Positions 48,096 to 60,766 of a stretch of 64,000 nucleotides of DNA are shown one piece after another; position 1 is the first letter of the stretch; the number at the start of each line of letters is the position of its first letter. The notes beneath the pieces were generated by a model. The model was not told the DNA's origin. It worked only from the letters and a program-made list of their open reading frames with translations, and searched no databases. The stretch covers positions 121,386,340 to 121,450,339 of the forward strand of contig CM046875.1 of assembly GCA_025667525.1 (NCBI GenBank), given 5' to 3'. The stretch is from Glebionis coronaria (lineage: Eukaryota > Streptophyta > Magnoliopsida > Asterales > Asteraceae). The position numbers were made by a program, and so were the translations under genes.

Positions 48096-48719
48096 GACTT
48101 CACAAAAATCCACGTTGAATCAAAGACGTATACACCATACCGAAGACATGGATACACAATATGAGGAATTGTTAAAAAATTATTCTAGAATATAATAATC
48201 ATGGACCGCAAGTTTTATAAATCCTAATACGTCATATAGGCAAGCCCCATAAGACGTATGGGGCATTGTTGATATACGTCAGAGATTACTTTAAGTATAA
48301 ACGTGGACCCCACTCCAAGTTTCATGCATATACCGTATGGACGAAGTCCATATGCCGTATGCATGTCAGATACAATACCCTTATATAAAGAAATATCCAA
48401 ACTTGTTTTTAGGAGTGTGCTTGTAACAAGTGGTAATCTTCCTGACTCGTTAAATGACTATTTTACCCCTTAAATTTATTTAGTCACCTATGTTCTTGAA
48501 CTTCTTTTAAACTGATAAGTTATCCCGCGTTTTGAGAAAAACCGTTTGAGGACGCGTAATGACTTGACACTGTGCTCAATCAATATTCTGTGAATTTTCT
48601 GATAATCTGACCAATTGTTGTGTCGGTCAATGAATTTACGATAATCTGTGAGATTATTCGTTAACTGTGAATTACGTACTTAACTGTTTAGTTTTACTTG
48701 CCTAAAATGTTTTGGTGCA
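48096..48719. other. Non-coding spacer
   Basis: It contains several CGTATNNNG-like words (ATACGTC, CCGTATGG, GCCGTATGC) also seen to the left of the Sirevirus 5' LTR (33725-33765), so it is the continuation of the sequence into which the Sirevirus inserted. No gene. Confidence 0.5.
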
Positions 48720-49610
48720 ATGTCGTGGACCCATCGACCTATATTCTCAACTGAATTCTTATTCGACCTTTTCTAGGAAAAACCCCTTACGAGATTTTTA
48801 AAGGTAAGAAACTCTCATTAGAATATTTTAAGCTGTTTGGAAGTAAGTGCTTCATTCTTAACACCAAAGATTACCTTACTAAGTTCGACCCAAAGTCGGA
48901 CGAAGGTATCTTTTTGGGGAATTCTCAATCTAGTAAAGCCTGTATAGTCCTTAATAGAACCTCAGGCGTAAACGAAGAATCACTCGATGTGACATTCGAT
49001 GAAACTACTCCTTCATCTAAGACACCACCTTTGGTAGTTGATGATCTAGATGAATTAGACATAGTTAAAGCCAAAGAGGTAAGAAAAGTCGGAGATGAAG
49101 ACCTTAGTGTTGAAAAGGAAATAATCATTAAGGAATCTAAGGATCATGCCCTAGATAATGTCATAGGCGACCTTAATCAAAGGACCCTTAGATCTCAAGC
49201 CCAAAATCAAAGTAACTTATTTTGTTTTATCTGTTTGATCGAACCTAAGAATGTTAAAGAATTTTTGATGGACGAGAGTTAGGTCATCGCCATGCAAGAA
49301 GAATATTACCAATTTTATTGCTAATGACGTTTGGGAACTTGTTCCCTCACCTAGAAATACCACCATTATAAGAACCAAATGGGGTTATAGAAATAAACTA
49401 GATGAGAAGGTGTAGTGACTCGTAACAAGGCTAGACTTGTAGCTCAAGGTTATAATAAACAAAAAGGAATTGATTATGACGAGGCGTATGCACCGGTAGC
49501 TAGGTTAGAGTCCATTGGGATCCTTTTAGCTTATGCTTGTGCATTAGACTTTGAGCTTCAACAAATGGATGTAAAGAGTATTTCTTAATGGTTTGATCAA
49601 CGAGGGGGTA
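48720..49610 (+). pseudogene. Copia pol fragment (integrase end to start of RT)
   Basis: Readable from about 48720: LIRPFLGKTPYEIFKGKK, FGSKCFILNTKDYLTKFD, SDEGIFLGNSQSSKACIVLN and VTFDETTPSS, then the linker and RT start (WELVPSPRNTTIIRTKWGY, EGIDYDEAYAPVARLES-like pieces across shifts) up to QQMDVKS and NGLIN. An in-frame TGA lies near 48752 and a TAG near 49280. It ends where a minus-strand Sirevirus LTR begins at 49611, so the rest of pol has been displaced or lost. The sequence differs from the Sirevirus at 33773, so this is a separate element. Confidence 0.82.
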
Positions 49611-49849
49611 TGTTGAATCCAAAATCATGGATCGATTAAGCTTACTAGGATAACCGACGTTCAATCATAGCGAAATTAGAACATTAATTATAACAAGGTG
49701 TTTACTCTCCAAGGATTACTTGTATTAAACATCAAAGGATTACAAGTAACAAATCTAGGCGTGTATACATTAATCCCATGCCTAGAACACATGAAGACAC
49801 TTTAGTTTACATTGTGAATGAGTTAATGGATAAACCTATGCAGGGATAT
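49611..49849 (-). repeat. Minus-strand Sirevirus-like 3' LTR, left part
   Basis: It begins TGTTGAATCC on the plus strand. The LTR is interrupted at 49849 by the Athila-type element and continues at 60767-60953, ending CCCAACA, so the restored LTR has TGTTG...CAACA ends and about 426 bp. Confidence 0.75.
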
Positions 49850-51195
49850 TGATCAGCGTCGAAGTACCAATCAAAAATAAAACTAATTACCTTATACTAG
49901 ATAGGGTAAGCGGGTATCGAATCCACGAGGAACATATGGTTTTAATTTAAGTTTTGAGATGATCACTGATCAATAAAAGTTTTGGTTTTAAATCTAATTC
50001 ACTAAAATACTCTTAATAATAAAAATACTGATTAAAATTTAAAATACTTATTAAACTAATAATAAAGCTAGAAAAATATAATAAGGATGTAAACAAATAA
50101 AAAAAATGCAATCCCTTCCAGCTTCCGATATTTATGATTGATCACACTTATGGATTATCAAAACTTTTTAGCTCGTTTACAAATATTATTTCGACTTAAT
50201 ATGAATTAATTAATTTTGGTACTTATTATGTTTATCAACAACTCACAATAATAACTCTTATATTAATCCAACCAACAATTATGTTTTAATAATTTATTTA
50301 CGTACAATTTATATCGATTAAGCAACCATCTTTTTCTTTAGGTAAATAGAATAAGTATGAATCGCTCACTCACAATAAATTGTCTTGCACAAATAAATAA
50401 ACATAACATTGAATCAATCAAAATAATTTATGAATAAATCATAAATCAATGTAAAATAAATATGATAATCCAAAAGTAATGATCAAACCATAAATAAGGT
50501 TACCGGAAAGAATTACAACAAAATTAGCCGGACATCGCAGTGCACTCGATACGCTGTGTATTAACCATCGTCCGGTTTATACTTTTGCGACAAAAAGAAT
50601 AGCAAAATTCTCCACCTCCATTGTCATATTTTTCTTTATATATGAAGATGCATATTTTGCAAGATTCTTTTCTTTCACTTTTGATATTATAAAAACAATG
50701 GCACCTTTTTTGTCGTCTTTTGTTTTTTTCTTTTCAATTGATCTCTTGGTTGACTTGTGATGTCTCTTTTCTTTTTTTTCTTTGCAATTCGACTGTCATC
50801 CAAATATATCTCCACAATGGTCATTTATGATTTGTGTTAGTGGGCTAATGGGCCAAAAGTTGTTAGGATCTTTTTTTCTTTTATTCTTTTGAGATATAAT
50901 AACTTTGGCCCAATAAAAAAATAGCCGAACACCAAAAATTGTTCAAACGAAACCCGGACAAATAGAAGATGACCAAAACTATTCCGACGTCCTTAAATCT
51001 TTTTCTTCGATATTTTTTCTTTATTTAACGATGCTCTCAATATCTTTTCTCCAAAAATTAATAAAGCGGTCATTTTATTTCTTTTCACGCATAACCTACA
51101 TAATTATAAAACACACTCAAAGTACATATATAATGACAAATAAATATATGATTATGTTAAACATGCTATGAGGTGAATGCAAAATACACCGATTA
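49850..51195 (-). repeat. Athila-type 3' LTR
   Basis: 1346 bp starting TGATCAGCGT on the plus strand. It matches 59405-60761 along its length. Confidence 0.92.
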
Positions 51196-53111
51196 AATCC
51201 TCTCAACTTAACATTTTCTTTGTCCCAAAGTAAAAAATATAAATATACAAGCATGTTAATTTCGTAACTTTTAATCATATCATTGAAATTCTATCAAAAA
51301 GATCAAATTCAACCTAGTACATTAATAACCATCCTCCATGAAAAATAATCCAAAATGATTACCAATATTTTTGTCCTTTTAAACACTTAGCATAACCATT
51401 CCCATTGATTCCATTTACTTTATATTTTATATAATTAACCATGTGTTCAATGTATTTAATGCACACCTATAATCAATCTAAACATTAATTTAAAACAAGA
51501 GGTGAGAATATCTTATACCTTTTATAACATTAGAGTTTTTATATCATAAGAGCACACCATAAGCTATCATACTTTATCTTACATACTTACTTTCTTTTTC
51601 TTTCTAACTTTTTTCTTTTTTCATTTTTTTTCTTTTTTCCATTTTTTACATCGCACATAAGCTCTTTTTTAGCCGTCCGGGACCGTTTCTCATACAACTC
51701 ATCCCGAACGCTTTATACACTCCTTTTAAGGTTGATATAAAGCCCAATCATTCAGAAAAATAAATATCTATCATATAGGTGCATACTAAAACACATCAGC
51801 ACATGGGAACCGGTTAATTTAGTCCGTTTTAATTAAATGGGAACATCTATGCTTCGTGCCTACTGGTATATCATATGATGGAGTTATCTACCACATAGTC
51901 TAATTAACCAATGCACAAAATTAAACTAATCTTCCTAATTTCATTACAACAATACAAGGATTGGGTTATTTCACATAAAATTGTCTCAGCTAAGTGCAAT
52001 ACTATCCATCATAAAGATTGGCGTCTGACCTATGCTAACAACTAAAGTATCACCTTGCGCGGGTGACGAATCAAATAGGAAAGCCCAGCATATGATTACC
52101 AGCAATAATTATGACAGTTCTCCAACTCTTTTCTAAGGCCACCGTGCGCGGGCGGTGCGCCGAATAAGATCAATTTCAAGTGTCCTAACCCAACTATTAC
52201 ATTACTATATTTCATATTATTTATTCAAACTTTCTACTCGATCTAAGCTAAGGTAAGTAAAGGGAATTTAATCGGGTATGGTTTGATCATCTAAATTATA
52301 CTTATGCCTAACTACATGCAAACAATCAAATCAATTTTAATAACCAAATTATACAATGGAATCGAGTGCACCTTATAATCATGGCCAAATCTTCTAGCTT
52401 GCTCCAATAAGTCATCCACAAGCTAATCTTCAGAATCTGTAAACACTCAACAAACATATATGTAGAAGAAACTTCCACATCCAATTAGCACAAGACTCTA
52501 AATTATGATTTAAAAATTTTAAAATTTTAAAATTTTTCCAAAAATATCACATTTTAACCTATTTTGACCAAAATTTCACACAAAAACATGTAGTGCTACC
52601 CCCTCAACTTAAAGCATTGCATTGTCCCAAATGCAAAAATGTTAAGTTGAAATTTTGGTTAAAAATCAATTTGACAAACTCACACAAAAATAAAAACCTA
52701 ACTCACTTTCGTAGGAATCACGGTTGCATTTAGCGTATGCAACAAGCCTTTAAACCACTCGGTAGCCCGACTGGACGAGTTTTGTCTCGTGAGGGTTTGT
52801 AGTGAACACACCCACAAAGTTTTAAACACAAACAAAAATAAGATAATAAATTACAAAAGAAAATACATACACTACAAACCGCAAACCACGGGTTGCCTCC
52901 CGCGAAGCGCTAAGTTTACCGTCTTCCGCCAGACCTAACTCATACGAGCTATTGAGACGGTTGGAGTGGTTCCAAGTAAACCACATCAAACATTTCGGTA
53001 TTCTTACTCTCCAACTCAACATATGGCTTCAACCGGTCTTCATTAACTTTAAATGGCTCTCCACCATATTTTTATTTCGATGGCTCCATGTGGAGAGACT
53101 TGAGTCATAAT
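51196..53111 (-). other. Non-coding region between integrase and 3' LTR
   Basis: Athila elements often carry an env-like frame here; none is readable. Two polypurine-tract-like sites occur on the minus strand: GTTAAGTTGAGAGGATT beside the LTR (51196-51214) and TTAAGTTGAGGGGGTAG near 52597-52613, each preceded by a GGGACAA phrase. The two similar sites suggest a duplicated or rearranged 3' region. Confidence 0.6.
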
Positions 53112-54116
53112 TTATGGACCCGTCCATTTACTTCTCAACTTTCCCAGAAAAAGCTTAAGTCTAACATTGAATAACCAAACTTTTTGACCAACCAAGAAAG
53201 ATTTCTTGGTGATGTGTCGGTTATGAAAAGCTTTGGTTTTCTCCTTATAAATCCTAGAACTCTCATATGTGTCACGTCTAATATCATCTAGTTCATATAA
53301 TTGAAGTTTCCTAGAACTACATGCACTCTCTAAATCCAGATTAACTGTCTTAATCGCCCATTCAGCCCTATGCTCTTTCTCAACCGGTAAATGACACGCC
53401 TTCCCATATACCAACTTATACGGTGACATACCAATAGGACTCTTAAAATCCGTCCTATATGCCCACAAGGCATCACCTAACCTCAAGGACCAATCTTTCC
53501 TATCACTACGAACAGTCTTTTCTAAGATTCGCTTAATCTCCCTATTAGATACTTCAACATGTCCACTAGTCTGTGGGTGATACGGGGTAGCTATCCTATG
53601 ATTAACTCCATAGTGTTTCAATAATTTCCAAAATTTGAAGTTCTTAAAGTGGGAACCCCCATTACTAATAATAGCCTTAGGAATTCCATGTCTATCAAAG
53701 ATATTCTTCTTAACAAACTTTAGAACTACACTATGGTCATTGGTTCTAGTAGCCTCAGCCTCTACCCACTTAGACACATAATCAACTGCCACTAAAATGT
53801 ACACATTGCCATGTGAAGTAGGGAATGGTCCCATAAAATCAATTCCCCATACGTCAAAGATCTCAACAACAAGTATGGGATTCATAGGCATTTGATCACG
53901 CCTTGAAATCCCACCAACTTGTTGGCAACGAGTACATGCTTTCACAAAAAAACTAGGCATCCTTGAATATAGTCGGCCAAAAGAAACCGCTTTATAGGAC
54001 TTTATGCCTAGTTTTTGTAGCACCAAAGTGTCCTCCACATGCATAAGAATGGCAATGAGCCAATATGTCCATATGCTCGTAGTCGGGAACACATCTCCTA
54101 ACAACTTGGTCAACAC
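53112..54116 (-). pseudogene. Athila-type integrase
   Basis: An open frame of 334 residues. The zinc-binding end is visible as [17 protein letters not shown]. Core motifs: [13 protein letters not shown] with the first Asp, [11 protein letters not shown] where the second catalytic Asp is Asn, and [19 protein letters not shown] with the Glu. The C-terminal part ([20 protein letters not shown]) is normal for the lineage. With the D to N change the enzyme should be inactive even though the frame is open. Confidence 0.92.
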
Positions 54117-54171
54117 ACACCTTATATACCTCCGGATCCTCCAAAAAATAATGCTTCAACTGAGAGAAGAA

Positions 54172-56054
54172 TTATTTTCTTTGTTGTTTGGACCAAAAAT
54201 CCGGACGCTTTTTAACAGCAAGGTAATTGACTATATTTTCGTACCAAGGAACCTTAGAAACCTCAAATAAGCTTTCATCCGGAAAGCTTTCCTTAATCAC
54301 GTCAGAAGGGTTGAATGGCGGAGGGATAATTCTAGACAAACGGTCAGCAACCACATTTTCCGACCCCTTTTTATCCCGAATTTCTAGATTAAATTCCTGT
54401 AAAAGCAAAATCCTCCTAAGCAACCTCGGTTTTGTCTCTTTCTTAGTCAACAAATTCTTAAGGCACTATGATCTGAAAATACTATCACCTTAGAATGCCC
54501 TCAAATATATGACCTAAACTTATCAAGAGCAAAAACCACGGCTAGCAACTCTTCTACAGTAGTGGTGTAATTCATTTGAGCTTCTGAAAAAGTCTTACTA
54601 GGATAAAAGATTACAACGGGTTTCTTATCGACCCGCTGTCCCAGAACCGCCCTAGCGGCATAATCACTCGCATCACACATGATCTCAAAAGGCTTCGACC
54701 AATCAGGTGATTGTAGAATAGGAGCTTCTACAAGATTTTGCTTAAGCATACTAAATGCTTTAAGACATGATTCATTAAAGTTAAATCGTGCATCTTTTAA
54801 GAGTAGATTACAAAGAGGCATTGATATAGCACTAAAATCTTTAATAAATCGCCTATAGAACCCGTCATGACCAAGAAAAGACCGCACACCTTTTATGGTA
54901 GTGGGAGGAGGATGGGTTGAAATTGCTTGAACTTTGGCACGATAAACCTCAAATCCTTTTTCAGATACAACATGGACTAATACAATTCCCTCTCGAACCA
55001 TGAAATGGCTCTTCTCCCAACTAAGCACCAGATTAGTTTCGGTGCATCTTTTTAACACGCTTTCAAGCTGATCAAGGCAACTTTCAAAGGAATGACCAGA
55101 GATGGAGAAATAATCCATAAATATCTCTACAGATTCTCCAATCATGTCAGAAAATATACTCATCATGCATCGCTGAAAGGTAGCGGGTGCATTACACAGG
55201 CCAAAGGGCATTCTTCAAAATGCAAATGTCCCATATGGACATATAAACGTAGTTTTGGCCTGGTCATCAGGATGGATGGGTATTTGATTATAACCGGAGT
55301 ACCCATCCAGGAAGCAATAGAACTTCTTACCAGAAAGCTTCTCAACTATTTGATCAATGAAGGGTAGTCGGAAATGATCTTTAGATGTGGCATTATTTAG
55401 CTTACGGTAATCTATATACACTCTTCACCCAGTTACTAGTCAGGTGGTGAGTTTTTCCCCACTCTCGGTTTCCACAACGGTGATTCCAGCCTTTTTAGGC
55501 ACCGTTTTAGTGGGACCTACCAATTTACTATCCGAGATGGGATAGATGATACTAGCATCTAACCATTTAAGAACTTCCGTCTTTACTACCTCTCTCATAT
55601 TAGGATTCATACACCTTTGCGCATCTCTTGATGGCTTAATATCTGGGTCCGTAACAATTCGATGCATACATAATGAAGGACTGATTCCTTTCAAGTCTGC
55701 AATTTTCCATCCCACTGCTGCTTTGTACTTGGAAAGCACTTTTAGAAGTGCTTCCTCTTGTGATTTAGAAAGATCAGAAGCAACAATAACGGGTAAGGTA
55801 TTGTTAAGACCTAGAAAAGCATATTTGAGATTGGATGGCAAAGGTTTTAGCTCAAGAGTTGGAGGCACCTCTAGAGACGGCTTCGTGGCCGTGTCAAAAG
55901 TAGAAGGCAAGGGCTCCACTTTATAAGACCAAGGTGGTTTTTGATGGTCCAAAGAACTGACCAAACACTCTTGAATCTCTTGAACTTCAACAACATCAAG
56001 AATCTCCTCATTCTTACCAGTTAGATATAAATTCAAAGGATCATCCTTAAGCAT
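54172..56054 (-). pseudogene. Athila-type reverse transcriptase and RNase H
   Basis: The entry region 56054-55440 contains LEVPPTLELKPLPSNLKYAF and RCMNPNMREVVKTEVLKWLD. RT continues with CIDYRKLNNATSKDHFRLPF (with a frame break near 55425), GYSGYNQIPIHPDDQAKTTF and MPFGLCNAPATFQRCMMSIF. The active site, normally FMDD, reads FMDY near 55110. RNase H follows with PFEIMCDASDYAARAVLGQR and NYTTTVEELLAVVFALDKF, then a break at 54500 and the end [20 protein letters not shown] with [11 protein letters not shown] is predicted inactive. Confidence 0.9.
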
Positions 56055-56228
56055 ACGAGATGCATGCTTTTAGACTTCCTCGTCGATCACATATACTTGA
56101 TAACATTCATTCATCATAGGAGAATTCATAGAATTAAACACATTCAATCTTATCTTCTTATTACCGAATGCAATATCCATGGCGCCAGTTCGACAATTAA
56201 TCGTAGCATCTATCGTGGCTAGGAATGG

Positions 56229-56633
56229 TTACCCAAGGATAATAGTTGGTTGAATATCCTTGTATGGTGACTCGATGTTCATAACAAATAAATTAACAGG
56301 GTAATAGAAGTCATCAACTTTCACAATATCATCCTCTAAGATACCTCTAGGAATTTTGGTAGATCGATCGACTAAGGAAATAATGGTGTCTGTCCTATAA
56401 AGAGTTCCTAAGTCATACTTATCGACCAAACTAGCAGGAAGGATGTTGATACTGGCACCAAGATCAAGGAGTGCCTTCTTAATGGCGATATTTCCCACCA
56501 CAACTGAAATCAACGGTGCTCCAGGATCTTTGAATTTAGGAGGAAGGGAGCTAGATAAAACTGCTCTAACATGCTCAGTTAGGTCAATCTTTTTAGGCAA
56601 AGATGCCTTCAGCTTCCTCTTATGGGTACACAA
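56229..56633 (-). pseudogene. Athila-type aspartic protease
   Basis: Open for 134 residues. The active site is LLDLGASINILPASL, followed by the flap-like SLVDRSTKIPRGILEDDIVK and PVNLFVMN. The expected catalytic Asp is present. It joins gag upstream through TEHVRAVLSSSLPPKFKDPG. The gap 56055-56228 before RT carries stops. Confidence 0.85.
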
Positions 56634-56638
56634 GTCCT

Positions 56639-59184
56639 TTAAAACTTGTCATATACAGGAATTTGCTTCATTGCATCAATAAGGGGGAGATTGATTTTAA
56701 CTTGTTTGAAAGTCTCCCACATATCCTCAGCATGAGGACCCTTTTTAGCTAACCTTGTAGATGCCGATTTTTCCAAAGCTGTAGGATATGGTGTGCTGGA
56801 CACACCACCCTCCCCAACTTCGGGAGATTTAGTAGATTTTATATTCTGTGTTGTTGGTTTAGGAAAATCATTTAACAAATCATTTACCAACTCAAGACCG
56901 ACTTAACATTATCAGAATTTTTACCTTCAACGATAAGTTCGTCATTGGTAACGAAATCCTCCACATCATGAGAAGAATTATGAATGCTTGGAATTTCGAT
57001 GTCATTGTTGTAGGTTTTACCGTTTCGAAGAGATGTCACCATATTCACGGCTCATTTCCATTTTTCGTGCGTGCGGGATTGATGGTGGGGTGGCTTGGTA
57101 GCTTTCCCTCATCTCTTTTGTTCAATTGATCCGCCAATTGACCAACTTGTCTCTCAAGAGCTGCAATAGATTTGGTAGTGGTCTCATGTCTTTGATTTGT
57201 GACCTTGAATTTTCTATTGATCTCTTGATTGTTGGTAGACAATGAATCCATAAGCCTATCAAACTTTTGGTTAAGATTATCATCTTTTCCTTGGCCCTGA
57301 TTTGAATATTGTTGTTGTGGCCTATGATGGTAAGAATTTTGTTGGAAGTTAGATGAATCGCCACCCTCATAGCTTGGTTTATAACCATAGTGTTGTTGTT
57401 GGGCATTCTTAGGGCGATTGTCGTGATCTTTCCAACGGAAATTGGGGTGATTGCGCCATCCAGGATTGTAACTTTCGGAGAATGGGTCATTTCGTGGATG
57501 ACCTCCATATAGTCCATTCACCTCCTCATTTGGTGGCGCCCCCAACTAGGGATGGCAACGGGTCGGGTTTGGGTCGGGTTTTAGTAAACCTGTACCCGTA
57601 CCCGTTTATAATATTCGTACCCGTATCCGCTCCATCACCCGACGGGTACCTGATTAGTATTACCCATCGGGTTTTCGGATTTTACCCGCGGGTATCGGGT
57701 ATCCACAATTAAATTTTCGTTGGCCACTATTGTGCGTATAATGTTAAGAAAAACTACTTGAAAACGATCAAAATATCCTAATATATTTTTTAAGTGTTTA
57801 GAAGATAAAAAAAATTACTTTTTAGTATTATTCACGCGATTTAATATATCGAATAAATCATGGTTTTTATTTTAAAATTACAAAATGCAAATATACTTGA
57901 TCACAAACATGTTAATACACACAAAATGTAACTAATATGATCATTCAATTCGTTCAACAATCTTCATCTATTATTTCACACAAGTTTAGAACTTATATAA
58001 AATAGCAACAAAAGCGGGTACGGATTTGGATAAACAGGTACAGATTCGGATACGGGTAAACGGGGCGGGTATTAGTAGAACCTGTACCCGAACCCGTACC
58101 CGCAAAAATTAGAACATTAAAACCCGAACCCGTATCCAAACCCGCCAACCCGACTGCGAACCCGACCCAACCGGTTCGGGTTTCAGTTTTCCCCATCAGT
58201 TTCGGGCGCTTTTGCCATCCCTACCCCCAACTTTAACAATTATCGACTTAATGACTCAGATCACCACACATTGAGCACCCACTATGCGACACATTAGACA
58301 CATTTGGAACACCTTTTCCTAGATTTCTCAACAAAAGATCAACTTTCTTACTCAACTCGCTAGTTTTAGAATTTGTGCCACGTTGGTTAGACACAGAATT
58401 GGCGGAAGATGTGTGGTTGTTTCGATCCACTGAAGCTTGGGTCTTGGAACCTTTGCTTAGTTTTTCAAAAAACTCCCATTCTTCCTCCATAGGTCGCGAG
58501 GAAAACATACCCCCACTAGTTGCCATCACAAATTATTGGTTGTAATAATCCAACCCGTCATAGAAGACTTTGACAAGCTCCCATTTTGGAACATCATGAT
58601 GAGGGCATGTTCTTAATAACTCCTTAAGTCTACTAAACGCTTCATGAAACTGCTCACCTGGGATTTGACGAAAAGATTTAATCTTATTTCTAATGGCAGC
58701 ATTTTTACTTATAGAATAAAATTCATCAAGAAAAGCAGATTGCATTTTAGACCATGAGTTAATACTACCTGGCTCAAGAGATGGGAACTAGTCCTTAGCT
58801 TGATCTTTAAGAGAAAAAGGAAAAAAGGCGAAGTCTTACCTCATCCTTGGTAATGTTATTAACCTGATGTGTGTCAGCAATGGAGAAGAACTCTCGTAGA
58901 TGTGTGTATGGTTCCTAACGACCTCTAAGCACTGGCAAGATTGCTATGAGGTTCGGATGGATCTTAAAGTTACTTGTAACCCCTTTAACCGGATCCAGAT
59001 AGAAGATAGGTGAAGGATCCTCGAAGATCCCCGGCCTGTAATAAGAATCAACACCCCGTGGTGGGGATTCTTCTCCGCTAGTATCTCCGCTGGTATCGAA
59101 TTCACCTGGCATTTCAGCGAAAATCTCTTCTAAGCCTGTAAAATCAATATTAGTAGAAAACTGTCGAAATGATTTCCTTCTCAA
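56639..59184 (-). pseudogene. Athila-type gag, split by a hAT MITE
   Basis: From 59184 (MRRKSFRQFSTNIDFTGLEE) through FKIHPNLIAILPVLRGR (stop), a capsid segment SKNAAIRNKIKSFRQIPGEQ and FHEAFSRLKELLRTCPHHD (58745-58533), then FEKLSKGSKTQA and a zinc-knuckle start CSMCGDLSH at 58248. The MITE lies here. Gag resumes at 57545 with GHPRNDPFSESYNPGWRNHP, a Gln-rich stretch, SIAALERQVGQLADQLN and, after a break, INLPLIDAMKQIPVYDKF. Stops and shifts occur near 58530, 58800, 58920 and 56890. It forms the particle shell of the element. Confidence 0.88.
57547..58223. mobile_element. hAT-type MITE inserted in Athila-type gag
   Basis: 677 bp with TAGGGATGGCAA at the left and TTTTGCCATCCCTA at the right. 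The exact 8-bp repeat CCCCCAAC flanks it (57539-57546 and 58224-58231). The outer 100-200 bases at each end are rich in ACCCGTACCCG or its complement, so the ends can pair widely. No transposase. It is a different family from the MITE at 9350. Confidence 0.96.
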
Positions 59185-59383
59185 CCTTGCACTTTTCTAA
59201 ACCTTGGGATCGTAAGCTAACGGTGATGTACGTCCCAATCTACGTGTGCGCATACACTAACCTGCACACTCACAAGAAACAAAACAAACAACCAAACAAA
59301 ACAAGAAAAATAAAATATTTTTGTATTTTTTATTTTATTTAAAAAAAATATTAACAAAAACTTAAACGAAAAGCTCACTATTC

Positions 59384-59401
59384 CCCGGCAGCGACGCCAA
59401 A
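59384..59401 (-). other. Primer binding site of the Athila-type element
   Basis: Minus strand TTGGCGTCGCTGCCGGGG begins three bases inside the 5' LTR. It resembles the TGGCGCCGTTGCCGGGG site used by many plant Gypsy elements, with one or two differences. Confidence 0.8.
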
Positions 59402-59404
59402 TTT

Positions 59405-60761
59405 TGATCAGCGTTAAAGTACCGATAAAAATAAACCTAATTGCCTTATACTAGATAGGGTAAGCGGGTATCGAATCCATGAGGAATGTGTTGTTTTAAT
59501 TTAAGTTTTGGGATGATCACTGATTAATAAAAGTTTTGGTTTTAAAATCTAATTCACTAAAATACTCTTAATAATAAAAAAACTGATTAAAAATTAAAAT
59601 ACTTATTAAACTAATAATAAAGCTAGAAAAATATAATAAGGATATAAACAAATAAAAGAAAAATGCAATCCCTTCCAGCTCTCAATATTTATGGTTGATC
59701 ACACTTATGGATTATTATACTTTTTAGCTCGTTTACAAAGATTATTTCAACTTAATATGAATTAATTAATTTCGGCACTTGTTATGTTTATCAACAACTC
59801 ACAATAATAAGTCTTATATTAATCCAACCAACAATTATGTTTTAATAATTTATTTAGGTACAAATTATATCGATTAAGCAACCATCTTTTTTTATCTAAA
59901 TAGAATAAGTATTAATCGCTAACTAACAGTAAATTGTCTTGCACAAATAATTAAACATAATATTGAATCAATCAAAATAATTTATAAATAAATCATAAAT
60001 CAATGTAAAATAAATATGATAATTCAAAAGTAATGATCAAACTATAAATAAGGTTACCAGAAAGAATTACAACAAAATTAGCCGGATATCGCAGTGCACT
60101 CGATCCGCTGTGTATCAACCATCGTCCGGTTTTTTACTTTTGCGACAAAAAGAATAGCAAAATTCTCCTCCTCCATTGTCCTTTTTTTCTTTATATACGC
60201 AGATGAATATATTGAAAGATTCCCTTCTTTCACTTTTAATATTATAAAAACAATGGCACCCTTTTTGTCGTCTTTTGTTTTTTTCTTTTCAATTGATCTC
60301 TCGGTTGACTTGTGATGTCTCTTTTCTTTTTTTTTTCTTTTTTTCTTTGCAATTCGACTGCCATCCAAATATATCTCCACAATGGTCGGTTATGACTTGT
60401 GTTAGTGGGCTAATGTGCCAAAAGTTGTTATGATTTTTTCCTTTTATTCTTTTGAGATATAATAACTTTGGCCCAATAAAAAAATAGCCGAACACTAAAA
60501 ATTTCTCAAACGAAGCCCGGACAAATAAATGATGACCAAAAATATTCCGACGTCCTCAAATCTTTTTCTTCGATATTTTTTCTTTATTTATCGGCGCTCA
60601 CAATATCTTTTCTCCAAAAATTAATGAAGCAGCCATTTTATTCTATTTCACGTATAACCTACATAATTATAAAACACACTCAAAGTACATATATAATGAC
60701 AAATAAATATACAATTATGTTAAATTAACATGCTATGAGGTGAATGCAAAATACATGATTA
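59405..60761 (-). repeat. Athila-type 5' LTR
   Basis: 1357 bp, the partner of 49850-51195. Confidence 0.92.
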
Positions 60762-60766
60762 GATAT

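Larger units (their letters stand above)
49850..60761 (-). mobile_element. Athila-type Gypsy retrotransposon, decayed
   Basis: 10,912 bp between LTRs 49850-51195 and 59405-60761, flanked by the exact 5-bp repeat GATAT (49845-49849 and 60762-60766). On the minus strand: 5' LTR, primer site, gag, protease, reverse transcriptase, RNase H, integrase, 1.9 kb non-coding, 3' LTR. This is Gypsy (Ty3) order; the gag phrase YNPGWRNHPNF and the CDASDYA RNase H are typical of Athila/Tat. A hAT MITE splits gag. The outer LTR edge reads TGATTA instead of ending in CA in both copies. Catalytic residues of RT and integrase are lost. Confidence 0.92.
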
